Shown in pieces: positions 8,496-17,710 of a stretch of 64,000 nt of DNA (positions are counted from its first letter, which is position 1; each line of letters opens with the position of its first letter). Source of the stretch: Thermoplasmata archaeon (GTDB lineage Archaea > Thermoplasmatota > Thermoplasmata > Thermoplasmatales > GCA-001856825); assembly GCA_021792355.1 (NCBI GenBank), contig JAJYUV010000004.1, positions 1 to 64,000 on the forward strand, given 5' to 3'. The translations under genes were made by a program, and so were the position numbers. Below the pieces are notes generated by a model. The model saw nothing but the letters and a program-made list of their open reading frames with translations. It was not told the DNA's origin and ran no database searches.

Positions 8496-10748
8496 TCACC
8501 TTCTCAGTTTGGATTGACGGTAAAGCAATATTGCACTTGACACAGCAATCACAATCAGGGAAAGGGATAATATTCCGTACCAAGAATGGAAGAATGCCAC
8601 AAGATCCGTTCCAAGAGAGTGACTCTTTATCATTTTGAAGGTTAGATTTACGGAGACATTTCCACCAATCACTACAACGTATCCGAAATTCGGAGAAACG
8701 GTGTACTCTGACGTGTTAGATGTCTGAAAGGAGTAGGAACCATTTCCAACAGGAAACGTCAAGTTGTTTGAAACGGACGAATAAAAAGAACCATTAAAGT
8801 ATATGGTCCATGTTGAGTTTTTTATTAACCCAGACTCATAGAATATAATATTGTAAAAAGGGAAATAGAGAGTTACGAACGTAGGCGCGCCATAGACTGT
8901 AAAGTTACGATCAATTATACCAGAGTAGTTCAGGTAAGCCTGACAATAATAAGTGCCATTCGGTGCATAAAGAGTAATTGTCGAGTTCTCAGAACTAACT
9001 AAGTATTCCAGATTTTGCCCACCGACGGTCAAGCTCCAGACGGTGTTAGGTGGGAGGATCGGAACCTTAAATTTTACTGGATAAAAAGGGAATTTTAGAG
9101 TAATGACTTCATTGTTTCCGTTGACAGTGAATCTGGTAGGAGAGGCGTTATAAATCATCTCAAATTTTTCGTGGACTTGGTAAGTTCCATTAGGGAGAGA
9201 CGCATTAATAAAATTTGTTGAGGAAATATTGGAATAAAAAACACTGAAGTTATAAGATTCAATCGTGTAATTGGAGGTTGCAGACAATGTCCAATTCTGT
9301 GGAGTCTTTTGACCAACATTGTTCGATTGCACGTAGAATTCCTGGATACCCAAGTTTGATGTCCAAAATGTTACTGTGTAGAGCTTTAAAGCAGGAAGAT
9401 GTACTGATACCGTTTGTTGGCTCGCCGCAATAGTCAGGTCAATCTTACTGGCCTGTACTGAGATTTGAGTTCCATTCTTTTCATAATATCCCGAAAGCAG
9501 ATACTGATAGGTACCGTTAGGGAGTGGAATAGTCATCTCTGTACCCGAGGTACTGTTGGAGGCACTTACCTGAACAGTCAAGTTTGAGTATGTCACTACG
9601 GAATTCCAGCTGTTAGAAACATATACGCTCCAGTCAATTCCGGGAAGCGAACCTGTGAGTACGAAATTCACCGGGTAAAGTTTTGGGAAGTTTATTGTCA
9701 CAATTGAGTTAGTTCCGCTAATATTGAAATGGTAATCGATACTCACGGAGTCATTCGTTGCAGAGTAGTAGCATGTACCATTGGGTAGGTAAACATTGAC
9801 CGTCGAGTTGTTTGAATATCCGAAATAATAAACATAGTAGTATGGGGCGGTTGAGCTAGAACAGAAAAGGTATAAATTCCAACTCTGCTCGGGTTCGAGA
9901 TTTGTTTCTATGAATGTGGTTTTGTACAATGGTGGGAATACCAAGGAATAATTCTCTGTGTGTCCTAACACACTGAGATTGTAGAATCCGAAGTTTGCAG
10001 AAATGTTGTCATTGCCTAGGTTCGTTCTGACTTGGATTCCATAAGTCCCGTTTGGGACCGATCTTACAAATGTGGTTTCATTTGTGGAAAATGTACCGCT
10101 TACGCTACCATTCGCATTTTTAAAGTCAAGATACCAGTACGAACCGATAGGCAAGCCACTTTCAATAAAAGTTACGTTGAAGAATGGGTGAGGAAAGGTA
10201 ACATTCAACATTAAGGGAGTGTCTGTAACAGTAAAATTGCTTCCGCTCAGATCAAGGTTAACTCCCAAAACTGTGGCTGAAGCCGCATACGTATATTTCC
10301 CATCCGGTAAAGAGACATTAAGAAAATCCCCATGAACCGTATAAGAATGAAGAAGCGTGAAGTTATCATTAGAGATTCCCAGCTGCCAGCTGGCATTCCC
10401 TGGCAATCCGTATTCAACAAACTCGATCAAATTCAGTGAACTATCGGAAGCCTTTGAGAAGTCATAAGCTGAGGCAAAATATGACGTATGACCTTCTCTT
10501 GTATAAAATCCCGACTGGTTGGAAGCCTGTTCAATCATTATAGGGTTAGATAGTTCGGTCAGACCTGAAGGGAAATGAGGTGGTGAAAAGGAGGAAGCCC
10601 TGGGGATGCTGGAGTAAAATGATAATGTAATTATAATGACTAATGAAATGGCAATGAAGGTTTGTCGCATAATACGATCGAGTGGTGACGATTTTGACCG
10701 TAGTGTATCGGGCCTAAGTCGTCCACGATACAGAGATTCCATGACCAC
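8496..10748 (-). CDS. Large cell-surface protein with seven tandem ESGLP-type beta repeats
   Basis: The 750-aa protein has an N-terminal signal segment (MRQTFIAISLVIIITLSFYS from residue 27), a long Ser/Thr/Asn/Tyr-rich ectodomain, and a C-terminal membrane helix followed by RQSKLRR. The ectodomain consists of seven repeats of about 75-100 aa. Each opens with a variant of V-x-F-x-ESGLP-x-x-x-x-W, has a LPNGTY-type turn in the middle, and ends with an I-T-L-x-FP strand. Repeats 2 and 7 keep ESGL intact; 3-6 have drifted. NxS/T sites are very frequent, which suggests heavy N-glycosylation. Similar repeats occur in secreted proteins of Thermoplasmata and other archaea; the function is unknown and adhesion or an envelope role is inference. 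The internal ATG at 10670 would place the signal peptide at the N terminus and may be the true start. Confidence 0.8.
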   Translation of the reverse strand: MVMESLYRGRLRPDTLRSKSSPLDRIMRQTFIAISLVIIITLSFYSSIPRASSFSPPHFPSGLTELSNPIMIEQASNQSGFYTREGHTSYFASAYDFSKASDSSLNLIEFVEYGLPGNASWQLGISNDNFTLLHSYTVHGDFLNVSLPDGKYTYAASATVLGVNLDLSGSNFTVTDTPLMLNVTFPHPFFNVTFIESGLPIGSYWYLDFKNANGSVSGTFSTNETTFVRSVPNGTYGIQVRTNLGNDNISANFGFYNLSVLGHTENYSLVFPPLYKTTFIETNLEPEQSWNLYLFCSSSTAPYYYVYYFGYSNNSTVNVYLPNGTCYYSATNDSVSIDYHFNISGTNSIVTINFPKLYPVNFVLTGSLPGIDWSVYVSNSWNSVVTYSNLTVQVSASNSTSGTEMTIPLPNGTYQYLLSGYYEKNGTQISVQASKIDLTIAASQQTVSVHLPALKLYTVTFWTSNLGIQEFYVQSNNVGQKTPQNWTLSATSNYTIESYNFSVFYSNISSTNFINASLPNGTYQVHEKFEMIYNASPTRFTVNGNNEVITLKFPFYPVKFKVPILPPNTVWSLTVGGQNLEYLVSSENSTITLYAPNGTYYCQAYLNYSGIIDRNFTVYGAPTFVTLYFPFYNIIFYESGLIKNSTWTIYFNGSFYSSVSNNLTFPVGNGSYSFQTSNTSEYTVSPNFGYVVVIGGNVSVNLTFKMIKSHSLGTDLVAFFHSWYGILSLSLIVIAVSSAILLYRQSKLRR

Positions 10749-10909
10749 TCTAATAGAGTTAGATTTAAATAAATTTCATTCCTGTAATACTGCCTTGATT
10801 TAAATTAAAGTAAAGAGTTGCTTCTGATTATGGAGGGGGATCATGAAAGAATTTAAAATCTGAGTAAGAGTAACTGCTTAAGGAAAAACGGAAAAGGGAC
10901 CTCATATAT

Positions 10910-11536
10910 ATGGAAATTAAAGACGGTTACAAACTTGGAGACCTGGACAAAAATACGTGGCCAGCATTTGAAGAACTGTTCAACAAGTACAACGGAGTTC
11001 AGAACTCTTGCTGGTGTGTTTACTATCACAAACGGATAACTAATTTCCGTCCAAGAATCAAGGGGAACGTCGAAAATAATCATGACCTGAAGAAGAGGTT
11101 AGTGGAAGAAGGAAAGTCCAGATCGGTCCTTGTGTTCAAGGGGGAGCTAGTGGTAGCATCCTGTCAGTACGGAACATTTGATGAACTTCCAAGAATAGAA
11201 AATGCAGAGAGATACTTGAACGTGAGACAGAAGCATGGAAATGGCAAGAAGTGGAGAATAACCTGCTTCTTTGTTGATACGCCCGAAAGGCACAAGGGAC
11301 TAGCTAAGCTTGCCTTGGATGGAGCCCTAGATAGAATAGCAAGGAATGGAGGAGGATTAGTAGAAGCATACCCAGTAACCAGGAAGAACACAGTAGAGGT
11401 GTGGTTCGGCTCAGCCGGCATGTTCCTTGAAAGGGGCTTTCAAGTGGTATCGAAATTTGGAAGCAATAACTTGCTTGTTCAAAGGATCGTAGAACCATAT
11501 GCCCGTCGAGGTGAAAATGACCGCTCAAGAGAATGA
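10910..11536 (+). CDS. GNAT-family N-acetyltransferase-like protein
   Basis: The 208-aa protein has the architecture of a GNAT acyltransferase. Strand beta4 carries RITCFFVDTPERHKGLAKLA (about 115-134), where the R/K-H-K-G-L-A loop corresponds to the acetyl-CoA pyrophosphate-binding site. The C-terminal GMFLERGFQVV matches the usual end of the fold. A notable N-terminal SCWCVYYH motif (about 37-44) is typical of one GNAT subgroup of unknown substrate. The following toroid gene starts 15 bases after its stop, so they are likely an operon. The substrate cannot be told from sequence. Confidence 0.8.
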   Translation: MEIKDGYKLGDLDKNTWPAFEELFNKYNGVQNSCWCVYYHKRITNFRPRIKGNVENNHDLKKRLVEEGKSRSVLVFKGELVVASCQYGTFDELPRIENAERYLNVRQKHGNGKKWRITCFFVDTPERHKGLAKLALDGALDRIARNGGGLVEAYPVTRKNTVEVWFGSAGMFLERGFQVVSKFGSNNLLVQRIVEPYARRGENDRSRE

Positions 11537-11551
11537 AAGAAAGGGAGGGAA

Positions 11552-12607
11552 ATGAGAGACTATTTAATGGCCATTGAATGGCTGCTAAGATCAAATGACC
11601 CTTCAGTAAGATATCTAACGCTTAGAGACGTCGTCGAAAAACCAAAATTGTCTGAAGATCTAAGAAAGGCAAGGAACAGTATATCAAGGGGGGAAAAGGT
11701 TAGGAAATTACTTTCCGGTCTAGAAGTCGAAGGTGGATTTTCCGTTCATCCTTATAGGAAGTGGACAGGTTCTCACTGGAGACTGGTTTCTCTTGTAAAT
11801 CTTGCAGTTAGTCAGGACAATGCAGTGGCTTTGAAGGCTGCATATAGTAATCTGGAATGGCTACACCAGTCTGGGACAAAATGGTGGGTATACGGAGGTA
11901 CAGGAAGTTTAAATCTGGAATCCCAGAATGTAATCCATTCAGCAGGACGGAAAGCCTATGAACCGATCAAGGGCAGGATTAGAATCCATGCTTCCGTATA
12001 CGGTAATGCAGTTGGATACTGGAGCTATTTTGGCCTTGCCAGGGACCAGCGAGTCAGGGATATAGTGAAACTCCTCTTGAAAGCTCAGTGGAACGATGGC
12101 GGTTGGAATTGTGACACTAACCCTGATGCAAACCACTCCTCATTTCATGAGTCTTTGTCTACACTAAATGGCCTCATTTCATTCCGGGAAGCAACGTTGG
12201 AAACGGCTGTAGACGAGTCGATTGATAAGGCAATCGAACTATTTCTTTCTCATCGGATATTCCGATCACATCGTACTCAAGAGATTATCGATGGAGAATG
12301 GTTAAAACTTAGATATCCTGTCTACTGGCACTACAACTTTTTGGAATCTATGCTTGTACTCTGTCGTACTCACAGGGGAAGAGACAAGAGAATGGAGGAT
12401 GCTCTCGACCTGCTGGAATCCAAGTGCAATCAAAAAGGTCAATGGGAGGTGGAAGGACATTACTGGATTCCCATTGATGGGAATTACCTTACTTCAAGGA
12501 GAAGTCTGCCAAGTAGGGAGCTGGTGGACTGGGGATGGAGTGGTCCAAATGAGTGGATTACGCTAAATGCTCTAAGGGTGTTGAAGGCTGCAGGGAGGCT
12601 CAATTAG
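11552..12607 (+). CDS. Alpha/alpha-toroid protein, prenyltransferase/squalene-cyclase-like repeats
   Basis: The 351-aa protein is helical, with toroid-type repeats. LLKAQWNDGGWNCDTNPDAN (about residues 171-190) is the clearest, resembling the QW-type repeat of terpene cyclases and prenyltransferase beta subunits. Other aromatic-rich segments are WTGSHWRLV and LRYPVYWHYNFLES. I do not see a DxDD cyclase acid motif or a full set of zinc ligands, so enzymatic activity is unproven. Proteins of this kind are usually annotated as hypothetical. GGGAGG lies just before the ATG, indicating Shine-Dalgarno initiation within the operon with the GNAT gene. Function unknown. Confidence 0.7.
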   Translation: MRDYLMAIEWLLRSNDPSVRYLTLRDVVEKPKLSEDLRKARNSISRGEKVRKLLSGLEVEGGFSVHPYRKWTGSHWRLVSLVNLAVSQDNAVALKAAYSNLEWLHQSGTKWWVYGGTGSLNLESQNVIHSAGRKAYEPIKGRIRIHASVYGNAVGYWSYFGLARDQRVRDIVKLLLKAQWNDGGWNCDTNPDANHSSFHESLSTLNGLISFREATLETAVDESIDKAIELFLSHRIFRSHRTQEIIDGEWLKLRYPVYWHYNFLESMLVLCRTHRGRDKRMEDALDLLESKCNQKGQWEVEGHYWIPIDGNYLTSRRSLPSRELVDWGWSGPNEWITLNALRVLKAAGRLN

Positions 12608-12667
12608 AGTAAATTAAGGGAGCTGCGACGTCTCATTAAAATATGAAATAACGTTACTCTGAGATGA

Positions 12668-14209
12668 ATGTCTACATCCCTTGAGGAATACGTCCGGAGA
12701 TCAATGGAAACGATCAGCACAAGAGAAGAGCTTGAAAAGATGAGACTTACGGTTTCAAAGAAATTCAAGCTCTCAAGGGTAGTGAGCAATACGGATATTC
12801 TTTTAATGCTGAGAAAGGATGAGAGGCAGAGATATTCTGAACTCCTGACGAGGAAGCCGACGAGGACGCTCTCTGGGGTATCTGTCATAGCTGTCATGAC
12901 TTCCCCTTTTTCCTGTCCTCATGGGAGATGCACATACTGTCCTGGTGGAGTTGATTTTTCTTCACCACAATCTTACACCGGGTTTGAACCCGCAGCCATG
13001 AGAGGGAGGCAAAACAATTACGACTCGTATCTACAGACCAAGAACCGGCTTGAACAGCTCAGACGCATAGGTCATCCCACGGACAAAATCGATTTGATTG
13101 TGATGGGAGGAACATTTACTGCCAGAAGTGAGGAATATCAAAGGGAGTTTGTCAAAGGCAGCCTCGATGCGATGAATGGTTTTGTCTCCAATGATCTTCA
13201 TACTTCGATATTGGAAAATGAACTGGCGAATAATAGATGTATAGGCCTGACAGTAGAGACGAGACCAGATTGGTTCTTTGAGAGAGAAATGGACCTTGCT
13301 CTAGATTATGGAGCCACGAAGGTTGAGCTAGGGGTACAGACAGTATTCAACGATATACATCGCGAAACCAAACGGGCTCACAGGATATCGGATGTTGTAA
13401 GGTCAACCAGATATGCAAGAGATTCAGCTTTTAAGGTACTTTATCACCTGATGCCTGGGATCGGGGGGGTAGATGCTGCGGCCGATGTGAGATCATTAAC
13501 TAGATTGTTCGAAGATGAACGTCTAAGACCAGACATGCTGAAGATATACCCCTCTCTAGTGGTTGAGGGAACACAGTATTACGAAGCTTTCAAGAGGGGA
13601 GAATACAGGTCCTACGAAAGCGAGGAAGCTGTTGAGGTAGTATCCGAGTACTTCAGACACATACCAAATTACGTCCGAATTCACAGGATCCAGAGGGACA
13701 TTCCAGTCTACAAGATAGTTCAGGGTGTCAAGCGGAGTGATCTTCACGACCTTGCCCTGAGAAGGGCACTGGAAAAAGGTTACGACATCCAGGAGATAAG
13801 ATACAGGGAGATCGGTCACGCACACCAAGTGACTGGAAGAGTAGAAATGAAGGTAACAAACTACTTTGCCTCTGGAGGGTTGGAAAAGTTTCTAGAATTT
13901 GTCGACGAGGAAAACAGGATAATCGCGTTCCTGAGGCTTCGGATTCCGGGAGCAGACTGTGAAAGACACGAACTGCTTGGAAAGGCCCTAATCAGGGAGA
14001 TTAAAACGTTCGGCAAAGAAGCAAGAATAGATGAGGAAGGAGAATACCAGCACAAGGGATATGGCAGGAGGCTATTGCAAGAAGCAGAGGAGATGACTAG
14101 AGAATTGGGGTTACCGGGGATAGCAGTTATCTCTGGAATTGGAGTCAGGGAGTACTTCCGAAAGAATGGTTATGAGAGACTAGGTCCCTATATGTCGAAG
14201 AATACGTAA
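12668..14209 (+). CDS. elp3: tRNA U34 carboxymethyltransferase Elp3
   Basis: Archaeal Elp3 acts alone to install the carboxymethyl-type modification on wobble uridine of tRNA. The radical-SAM cluster motif CPHGRCTYCPGG (Cys83, Cys88, Cys91) is present, followed by an Elp3-type TIM-barrel core with ETRPDWF and the HLMPGIGG segment. The C-terminal GNAT domain has HKGYGRRLLQEAEE and ends with YFRKNGYERLGPYMSK. Length of 513 aa is typical. An ATG four bases earlier (12664) is in another frame and is not used. Confidence 0.96.
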   Translation: MSTSLEEYVRRSMETISTREELEKMRLTVSKKFKLSRVVSNTDILLMLRKDERQRYSELLTRKPTRTLSGVSVIAVMTSPFSCPHGRCTYCPGGVDFSSPQSYTGFEPAAMRGRQNNYDSYLQTKNRLEQLRRIGHPTDKIDLIVMGGTFTARSEEYQREFVKGSLDAMNGFVSNDLHTSILENELANNRCIGLTVETRPDWFFEREMDLALDYGATKVELGVQTVFNDIHRETKRAHRISDVVRSTRYARDSAFKVLYHLMPGIGGVDAAADVRSLTRLFEDERLRPDMLKIYPSLVVEGTQYYEAFKRGEYRSYESEEAVEVVSEYFRHIPNYVRIHRIQRDIPVYKIVQGVKRSDLHDLALRRALEKGYDIQEIRYREIGHAHQVTGRVEMKVTNYFASGGLEKFLEFVDEENRIIAFLRLRIPGADCERHELLGKALIREIKTFGKEARIDEEGEYQHKGYGRRLLQEAEEMTRELGLPGIAVISGIGVREYFRKNGYERLGPYMSKNT

Positions 14210-14210
14210 C

Positions 14211-14220
14211 TAATTTTAAC
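14211..14220 (+). promoter_or_regulatory. TATA-like box before the small membrane protein and regulator genes
   Basis: TAATTTTAAC is centred about 25 bases before the ATG at 14240, just after the elp3 stop. The spacing fits leaderless transcription of the two-gene unit. Confidence 0.45.
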
Positions 14221-14239
14221 GACTTCATCTTGTACACAC

Positions 14240-14494
14240 ATGTCTACCTTGATATTGCTCGCAGTTATCGTGTTGCTACTGTCGCTGCTGTTTCTAAGTC
14301 TCTCAATAGCAATGATATTCAGAAAATACACTCTGCGAGGCACAATCACTTCTATTTTCTTCTTGATTCTGTCTGTGAAGTACCTGATCTTCATCTATTA
14401 CGAATTCATCGGAGCTCAGGTCAACCTTGTGCTGTTCATCGGTTCTGACTTCATCATGATATTCTCGCTGCTTGCGCTAATGATATCCAGGTGA
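14240..14494 (+). CDS. Small integral membrane protein paired with a winged-helix regulator
   Basis: The 84-aa product is almost entirely hydrophobic, with about three membrane helices (residues 3-27, 33-52 and 60-82) and short basic loops. It is not recognised. Its stop lies five bases before the TTG start of the downstream double winged-helix regulator, so the two are one unit. Such a pairing suggests a membrane partner or sensor for the regulator, but that is inference from context only. Confidence 0.7.
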   Translation: MSTLILLAVIVLLLSLLFLSLSIAMIFRKYTLRGTITSIFFLILSVKYLIFIYYEFIGAQVNLVLFIGSDFIMIFSLLALMISR

Positions 14495-14498
14495 AGTC

Positions 14499-15005
14499 TT
14501 GACCGCGCTGTCCCGGAAGGATCAAATCCTGGACTTTGTAAAGAAAAATCCAGGACATCACTTTAGGGGTATACAGAGAGCCCTCCATGTTTCTACGGGG
14601 GTATTGCAATATCATCTCAGCACCCTGCTCAAGGACAAAGACATAATCGTCAGGGATATCAACGGCACGAGTTGTTACTTCCCCAGCAAGGGTTTTAGTG
14701 AGGACCAATTCAAGGTGTTCAGCCATCTGAGGAACAGGGTCAGAAACAAGATATTGCGAATGTTGCTCGACGGTAATCCTAGGCCCCCTGCCGAGTTAAA
14801 AAAGGAATTATCCATAAGCTCTCCGACTCTGAGTTACCACCTTGGTCTGATGACCGAGGATGGTGTCCTTGAAAAAGTGCTCAGTGAAAAGGGAACCGCA
14901 TATAGACTAAAGGATCTTAACCTGTTCAAAGGGTTAATCGTAGAATACAAGGAATCGTTTGCGGATAAACTCATCCAGGATTTCGTCGATATCTGGTCCA
15001 GGTGA
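14499..15005 (+). CDS. Transcriptional regulator with two winged-helix domains
   Basis: The 168-aa protein contains two similar winged-helix modules. The first (about 7-65) has FRGIQRALHVSTGVLQYHLS and the second (about 75-145) has LKKELSISSPTLSYHLGLMT. Both show the recognition helix ending in YHL that is typical of ArsR/MarR-like archaeal regulators. The start is TTG at 14499, chosen because it directly follows the upstream stop and keeps the first helix complete. There is no visible ligand domain. The target is unknown; the upstream membrane protein and the convergent exported protein are candidates by position. Confidence 0.85.
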   Translation: MTALSRKDQILDFVKKNPGHHFRGIQRALHVSTGVLQYHLSTLLKDKDIIVRDINGTSCYFPSKGFSEDQFKVFSHLRNRVRNKILRMLLDGNPRPPAELKKELSISSPTLSYHLGLMTEDGVLEKVLSEKGTAYRLKDLNLFKGLIVEYKESFADKLIQDFVDIWSR

Positions 15006-15860
15006 CTATTTTTTCCTGTAATAAACAAAAAGGCCGACCACTACGACAAGAAATATGGCAGCTCCAATTCCAACAGAAACAGAATTCGACGTAAGGTGTT
15101 GCACTAAAGGACTAGAGAACCCTGAAATTTGAAAGTAGCTCATCACGTCGTTGGCAATTGGTTGACCCGACGAGAGCACCTGGTTAAAGACAAAGGAAAA
15201 ACTGCCATCCTTGATAGGGAAGGAAAATGAAAGATATGAACTACCTCCTTTCACTGCACTATTGATTGAGAGCGAAACCTGAGACAGAACTCCACCGACA
15301 TTGAGAAGACCAGGAGAATGAAGGACAAAGGATGAGTTACCGTACAAGAGCGTCAAATTATAAATATCATTATTCTGGACAAGTTGCGTTGAACTCGCCT
15401 GGAGCCCGTTTAGAAATATTTCCTGTGTTGGAATGTCCTCTTCGATTGTAAGGTAAGCGTAGGAAGTATTTCCCTGGATGGAGATCGAATTAAGATAAGC
15501 CCGTTGTGAAGGTATGGACAGTCTATAGGTCCCATTATGTACTGGGTAGTCCACCGTCAAAGAGTTGGTTGTCAGATGTATCGAATCGTTAAAGATAAGA
15601 GAATCATTAATCGGAGAAACGATTTTACCAGAAAAAGAAAGGTTCAAAACGTGACTTGTCCTCTGAACTGTAGGGGTACCCGGGTGTATATGGAATGATT
15701 CAGTCGAACTGAACGCACTGTTTCCTAGTTCTACTGACATAACCCCAATTATCGGTACCTTTTCTGCGGCCTGCCCTGTTGTCACAGCATTAGCTGGTGC
15801 AATCACGACAACTGCTGCAACCGCAACCATCAACACCGTGAGGGCTACCAGATGTTTCAA
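15006..15860 (-). CDS. Exported, C-terminally anchored protein of unknown function
   Basis: The 284-aa product begins with a classic signal peptide (MKHLVALTVLMVAVAAVVVI, ending near Ala-Asn-Ala) and ends with a membrane helix (about 260-280) followed by YYRKK. The ectodomain is rich in Ser, Asn and aliphatic residues with several NxS/T sequons and looks all-beta. No enzymatic motif is recognised. It faces the regulator gene end to end with no gap, and lies 53 bases downstream of the PIN-ATPase gene. It is probably an envelope protein. Confidence 0.75.
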   Translation of the reverse strand: MKHLVALTVLMVAVAAVVVIAPANAVTTGQAAEKVPIIGVMSVELGNSAFSSTESFHIHPGTPTVQRTSHVLNLSFSGKIVSPINDSLIFNDSIHLTTNSLTVDYPVHNGTYRLSIPSQRAYLNSISIQGNTSYAYLTIEEDIPTQEIFLNGLQASSTQLVQNNDIYNLTLLYGNSSFVLHSPGLLNVGGVLSQVSLSINSAVKGGSSYLSFSFPIKDGSFSFVFNQVLSSGQPIANDVMSYFQISGFSSPLVQHLTSNSVSVGIGAAIFLVVVVGLFVYYRKK

Positions 15861-15913
15861 TGTTTGTAAATTGAAAGGTTATTATAAAGACATCTGGTAC
15901 AAAATTCAAACAG

Positions 15914-17701
15914 TCATAAGATAGAGTACCGTATCTTCTGACCTTGAGAAATAGCTTTTCTGAGGGCTCTACCCTGCACCGATTTGGCTTTTACCTGTAT
16001 GATTCCGTTCTTTGATACCTTGGCTATGAATAGGGGAGAGTCTTCGACCAAAACTTCCACTTCTTTTTCCTTAAATTCACTTCCGACGTGAAGATTGATC
16101 TTGTTGGCCGTGACTTCAGCCCCCAGGGTCTCCGATGCCTTGAAGTTCGTTTCCTCTATGTCGATTGGCATCCCTATGTCTTGTTCCAGTCCCCTTACCC
16201 TTGCTCCCCCTTTTCCAATCACTTCTCCCATGTATTGCTCGGGAACGTAAAGCTTGAGCCTTCCGGAATCCTCGATATCTATCTTGTGTGGTATGTTGTA
16301 CAGTTCATTTTCTATGTGGCTCACAACTGCTTTCATATCCCTTTTCTGCCTCTTCCGCACAGGAACGACAACTACCTGCTCACCGAAGGTGTATATTTCA
16401 TAGAGAACGGTACTGGTGAAGAAATCCTTGATCTCTATTACCGGTCTAGCAAGATCTTCCTCGCTCATTCCCGACGGGATCTTTACCGAATAGGATAGAT
16501 CCAGCACCTCTTTTATGCCGCCATTCTCGATGTATATAATAGTATCAATTATCTGAGGGATCAGTCCGAGCTCAATTTTCCCAACGAACCTCTGCATTGC
16601 ATCTATTGCTCTCGATGCGTGTATCACGCCGAGCATCCCTACGCCTGCCAACCTCAGGTCTGAGTAAGTGGAAAAGTCTCCTGCTACCCTGATCTCATCA
16701 AAGACAGTATAATCTGGCCTTTCCAGTAGGAGTATGTCACCTGTTTTTTCAATTGAACCTTCAAGTGGAGTGAGTTGAGTTATCTCCTGAGAGACCTGCA
16801 GGTCCCTCGGTTTTTCAATAGTTTTTACAACCTTACCGAGAGAGTTGTAATACTCGGCAAGTGCCTGAACAAAGGTGCTTTTCCCAGCCCCGGGTTTTCC
16901 AGAGACGAGTATGCCCTCAGCCCTGTCTCTGAATCTCTTCATAAGAGATTCTCCGATCTTATAATCTTCAAGTGTGAGCTTCGTTATCGGTCTGACTGCG
17001 GTTATCTCAACTCCATCGCTGACTGGCGGCCTCGTAATTATTATTCTGATGTTCTTAAGCTGAACCACTGTCGCCCCCCTGACATCCAGATCTATGAGGC
17101 TCCTGCTGTCATTTCTTGCCCTCTCGATGATGTCGTTTGCGATAGAATTAAGCTCGTTTCTGTCGAGAACCGAGGTTCCATACTCAAGATTCCATGTTCC
17201 GGGTCTTCCGACCTTCATTCTCGGCTTCGTTCCTTCTTTGAGGTGAACAGACATAGTATCTTCAGTAAAGAACGTCTCGATCTGCCTCGAGAATATCTGG
17301 ATCGGCTCAAGATAAAGCACCCTTATTCCCTTAATTTCAGCTATAGACTTCTGAATGAAGTCTCCAGTAACTAGAATCGATCTGGTCTCAAGTGCAGACT
17401 GGCGGATCATTTCATCTATCTCTCCACTCTTGGCCCTCTTTATTTGCCACTCTGTCGGTCTTTTTCCAATGAAGGAGAGAGATATCTTTCCATCGTCACT
17501 CATTTTCCTCAGTCTTTTGAGTTCCTCTAGTCCTGTGAATCCTACGCTTCTTCCTTCGTTAGCTTGGTGCTCAATTTCCGATATCAGTGATTCAGGAACT
17601 ACGACATCAGCAGGCGTTTTTTCCTTTAGAAACTGACAGAATCTTCCGTCAACTATTACCGAGGTGTCAGGAATGTAAGTTTCTTGTGTTTCCTTTTCCA
17701 T
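15914..17701 (-). CDS. PIN domain / VirB11-like ATPase / KH domain protein (COG1855 type)
   Basis: Three domains are visible. An N-terminal PIN nuclease domain (1-130) has IPDTSVIVDGR with Asp12, and TGDF with Asp114. A secretion-type P-loop ATPase (about 165-430) has Walker A GKPGAGKS (268-275) and the FDEIRVAGDFSTYSDLRLAG region. A C-terminal KH module (about 490-530) has MGEVIGKGGARVRGLEQ. This architecture is widespread in archaea. An RNA-processing or ribosome-linked role is suspected but I know of no firm assignment. It is the last gene of a compact operon, nine bases after guaAB. Confidence 0.92.
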   Translation of the reverse strand: MEKETQETYIPDTSVIVDGRFCQFLKEKTPADVVVPESLISEIEHQANEGRSVGFTGLEELKRLRKMSDDGKISLSFIGKRPTEWQIKRAKSGEIDEMIRQSALETRSILVTGDFIQKSIAEIKGIRVLYLEPIQIFSRQIETFFTEDTMSVHLKEGTKPRMKVGRPGTWNLEYGTSVLDRNELNSIANDIIERARNDSRSLIDLDVRGATVVQLKNIRIIITRPPVSDGVEITAVRPITKLTLEDYKIGESLMKRFRDRAEGILVSGKPGAGKSTFVQALAEYYNSLGKVVKTIEKPRDLQVSQEITQLTPLEGSIEKTGDILLLERPDYTVFDEIRVAGDFSTYSDLRLAGVGMLGVIHASRAIDAMQRFVGKIELGLIPQIIDTIIYIENGGIKEVLDLSYSVKIPSGMSEEDLARPVIEIKDFFTSTVLYEIYTFGEQVVVVPVRKRQKRDMKAVVSHIENELYNIPHKIDIEDSGRLKLYVPEQYMGEVIGKGGARVRGLEQDIGMPIDIEETNFKASETLGAEVTANKINLHVGSEFKEKEVEVLVEDSPLFIAKVSKNGIIQVKAKSVQGRALRKAISQGQKIRYSIL

Positions 17702-17710
17702 ACCTATACG

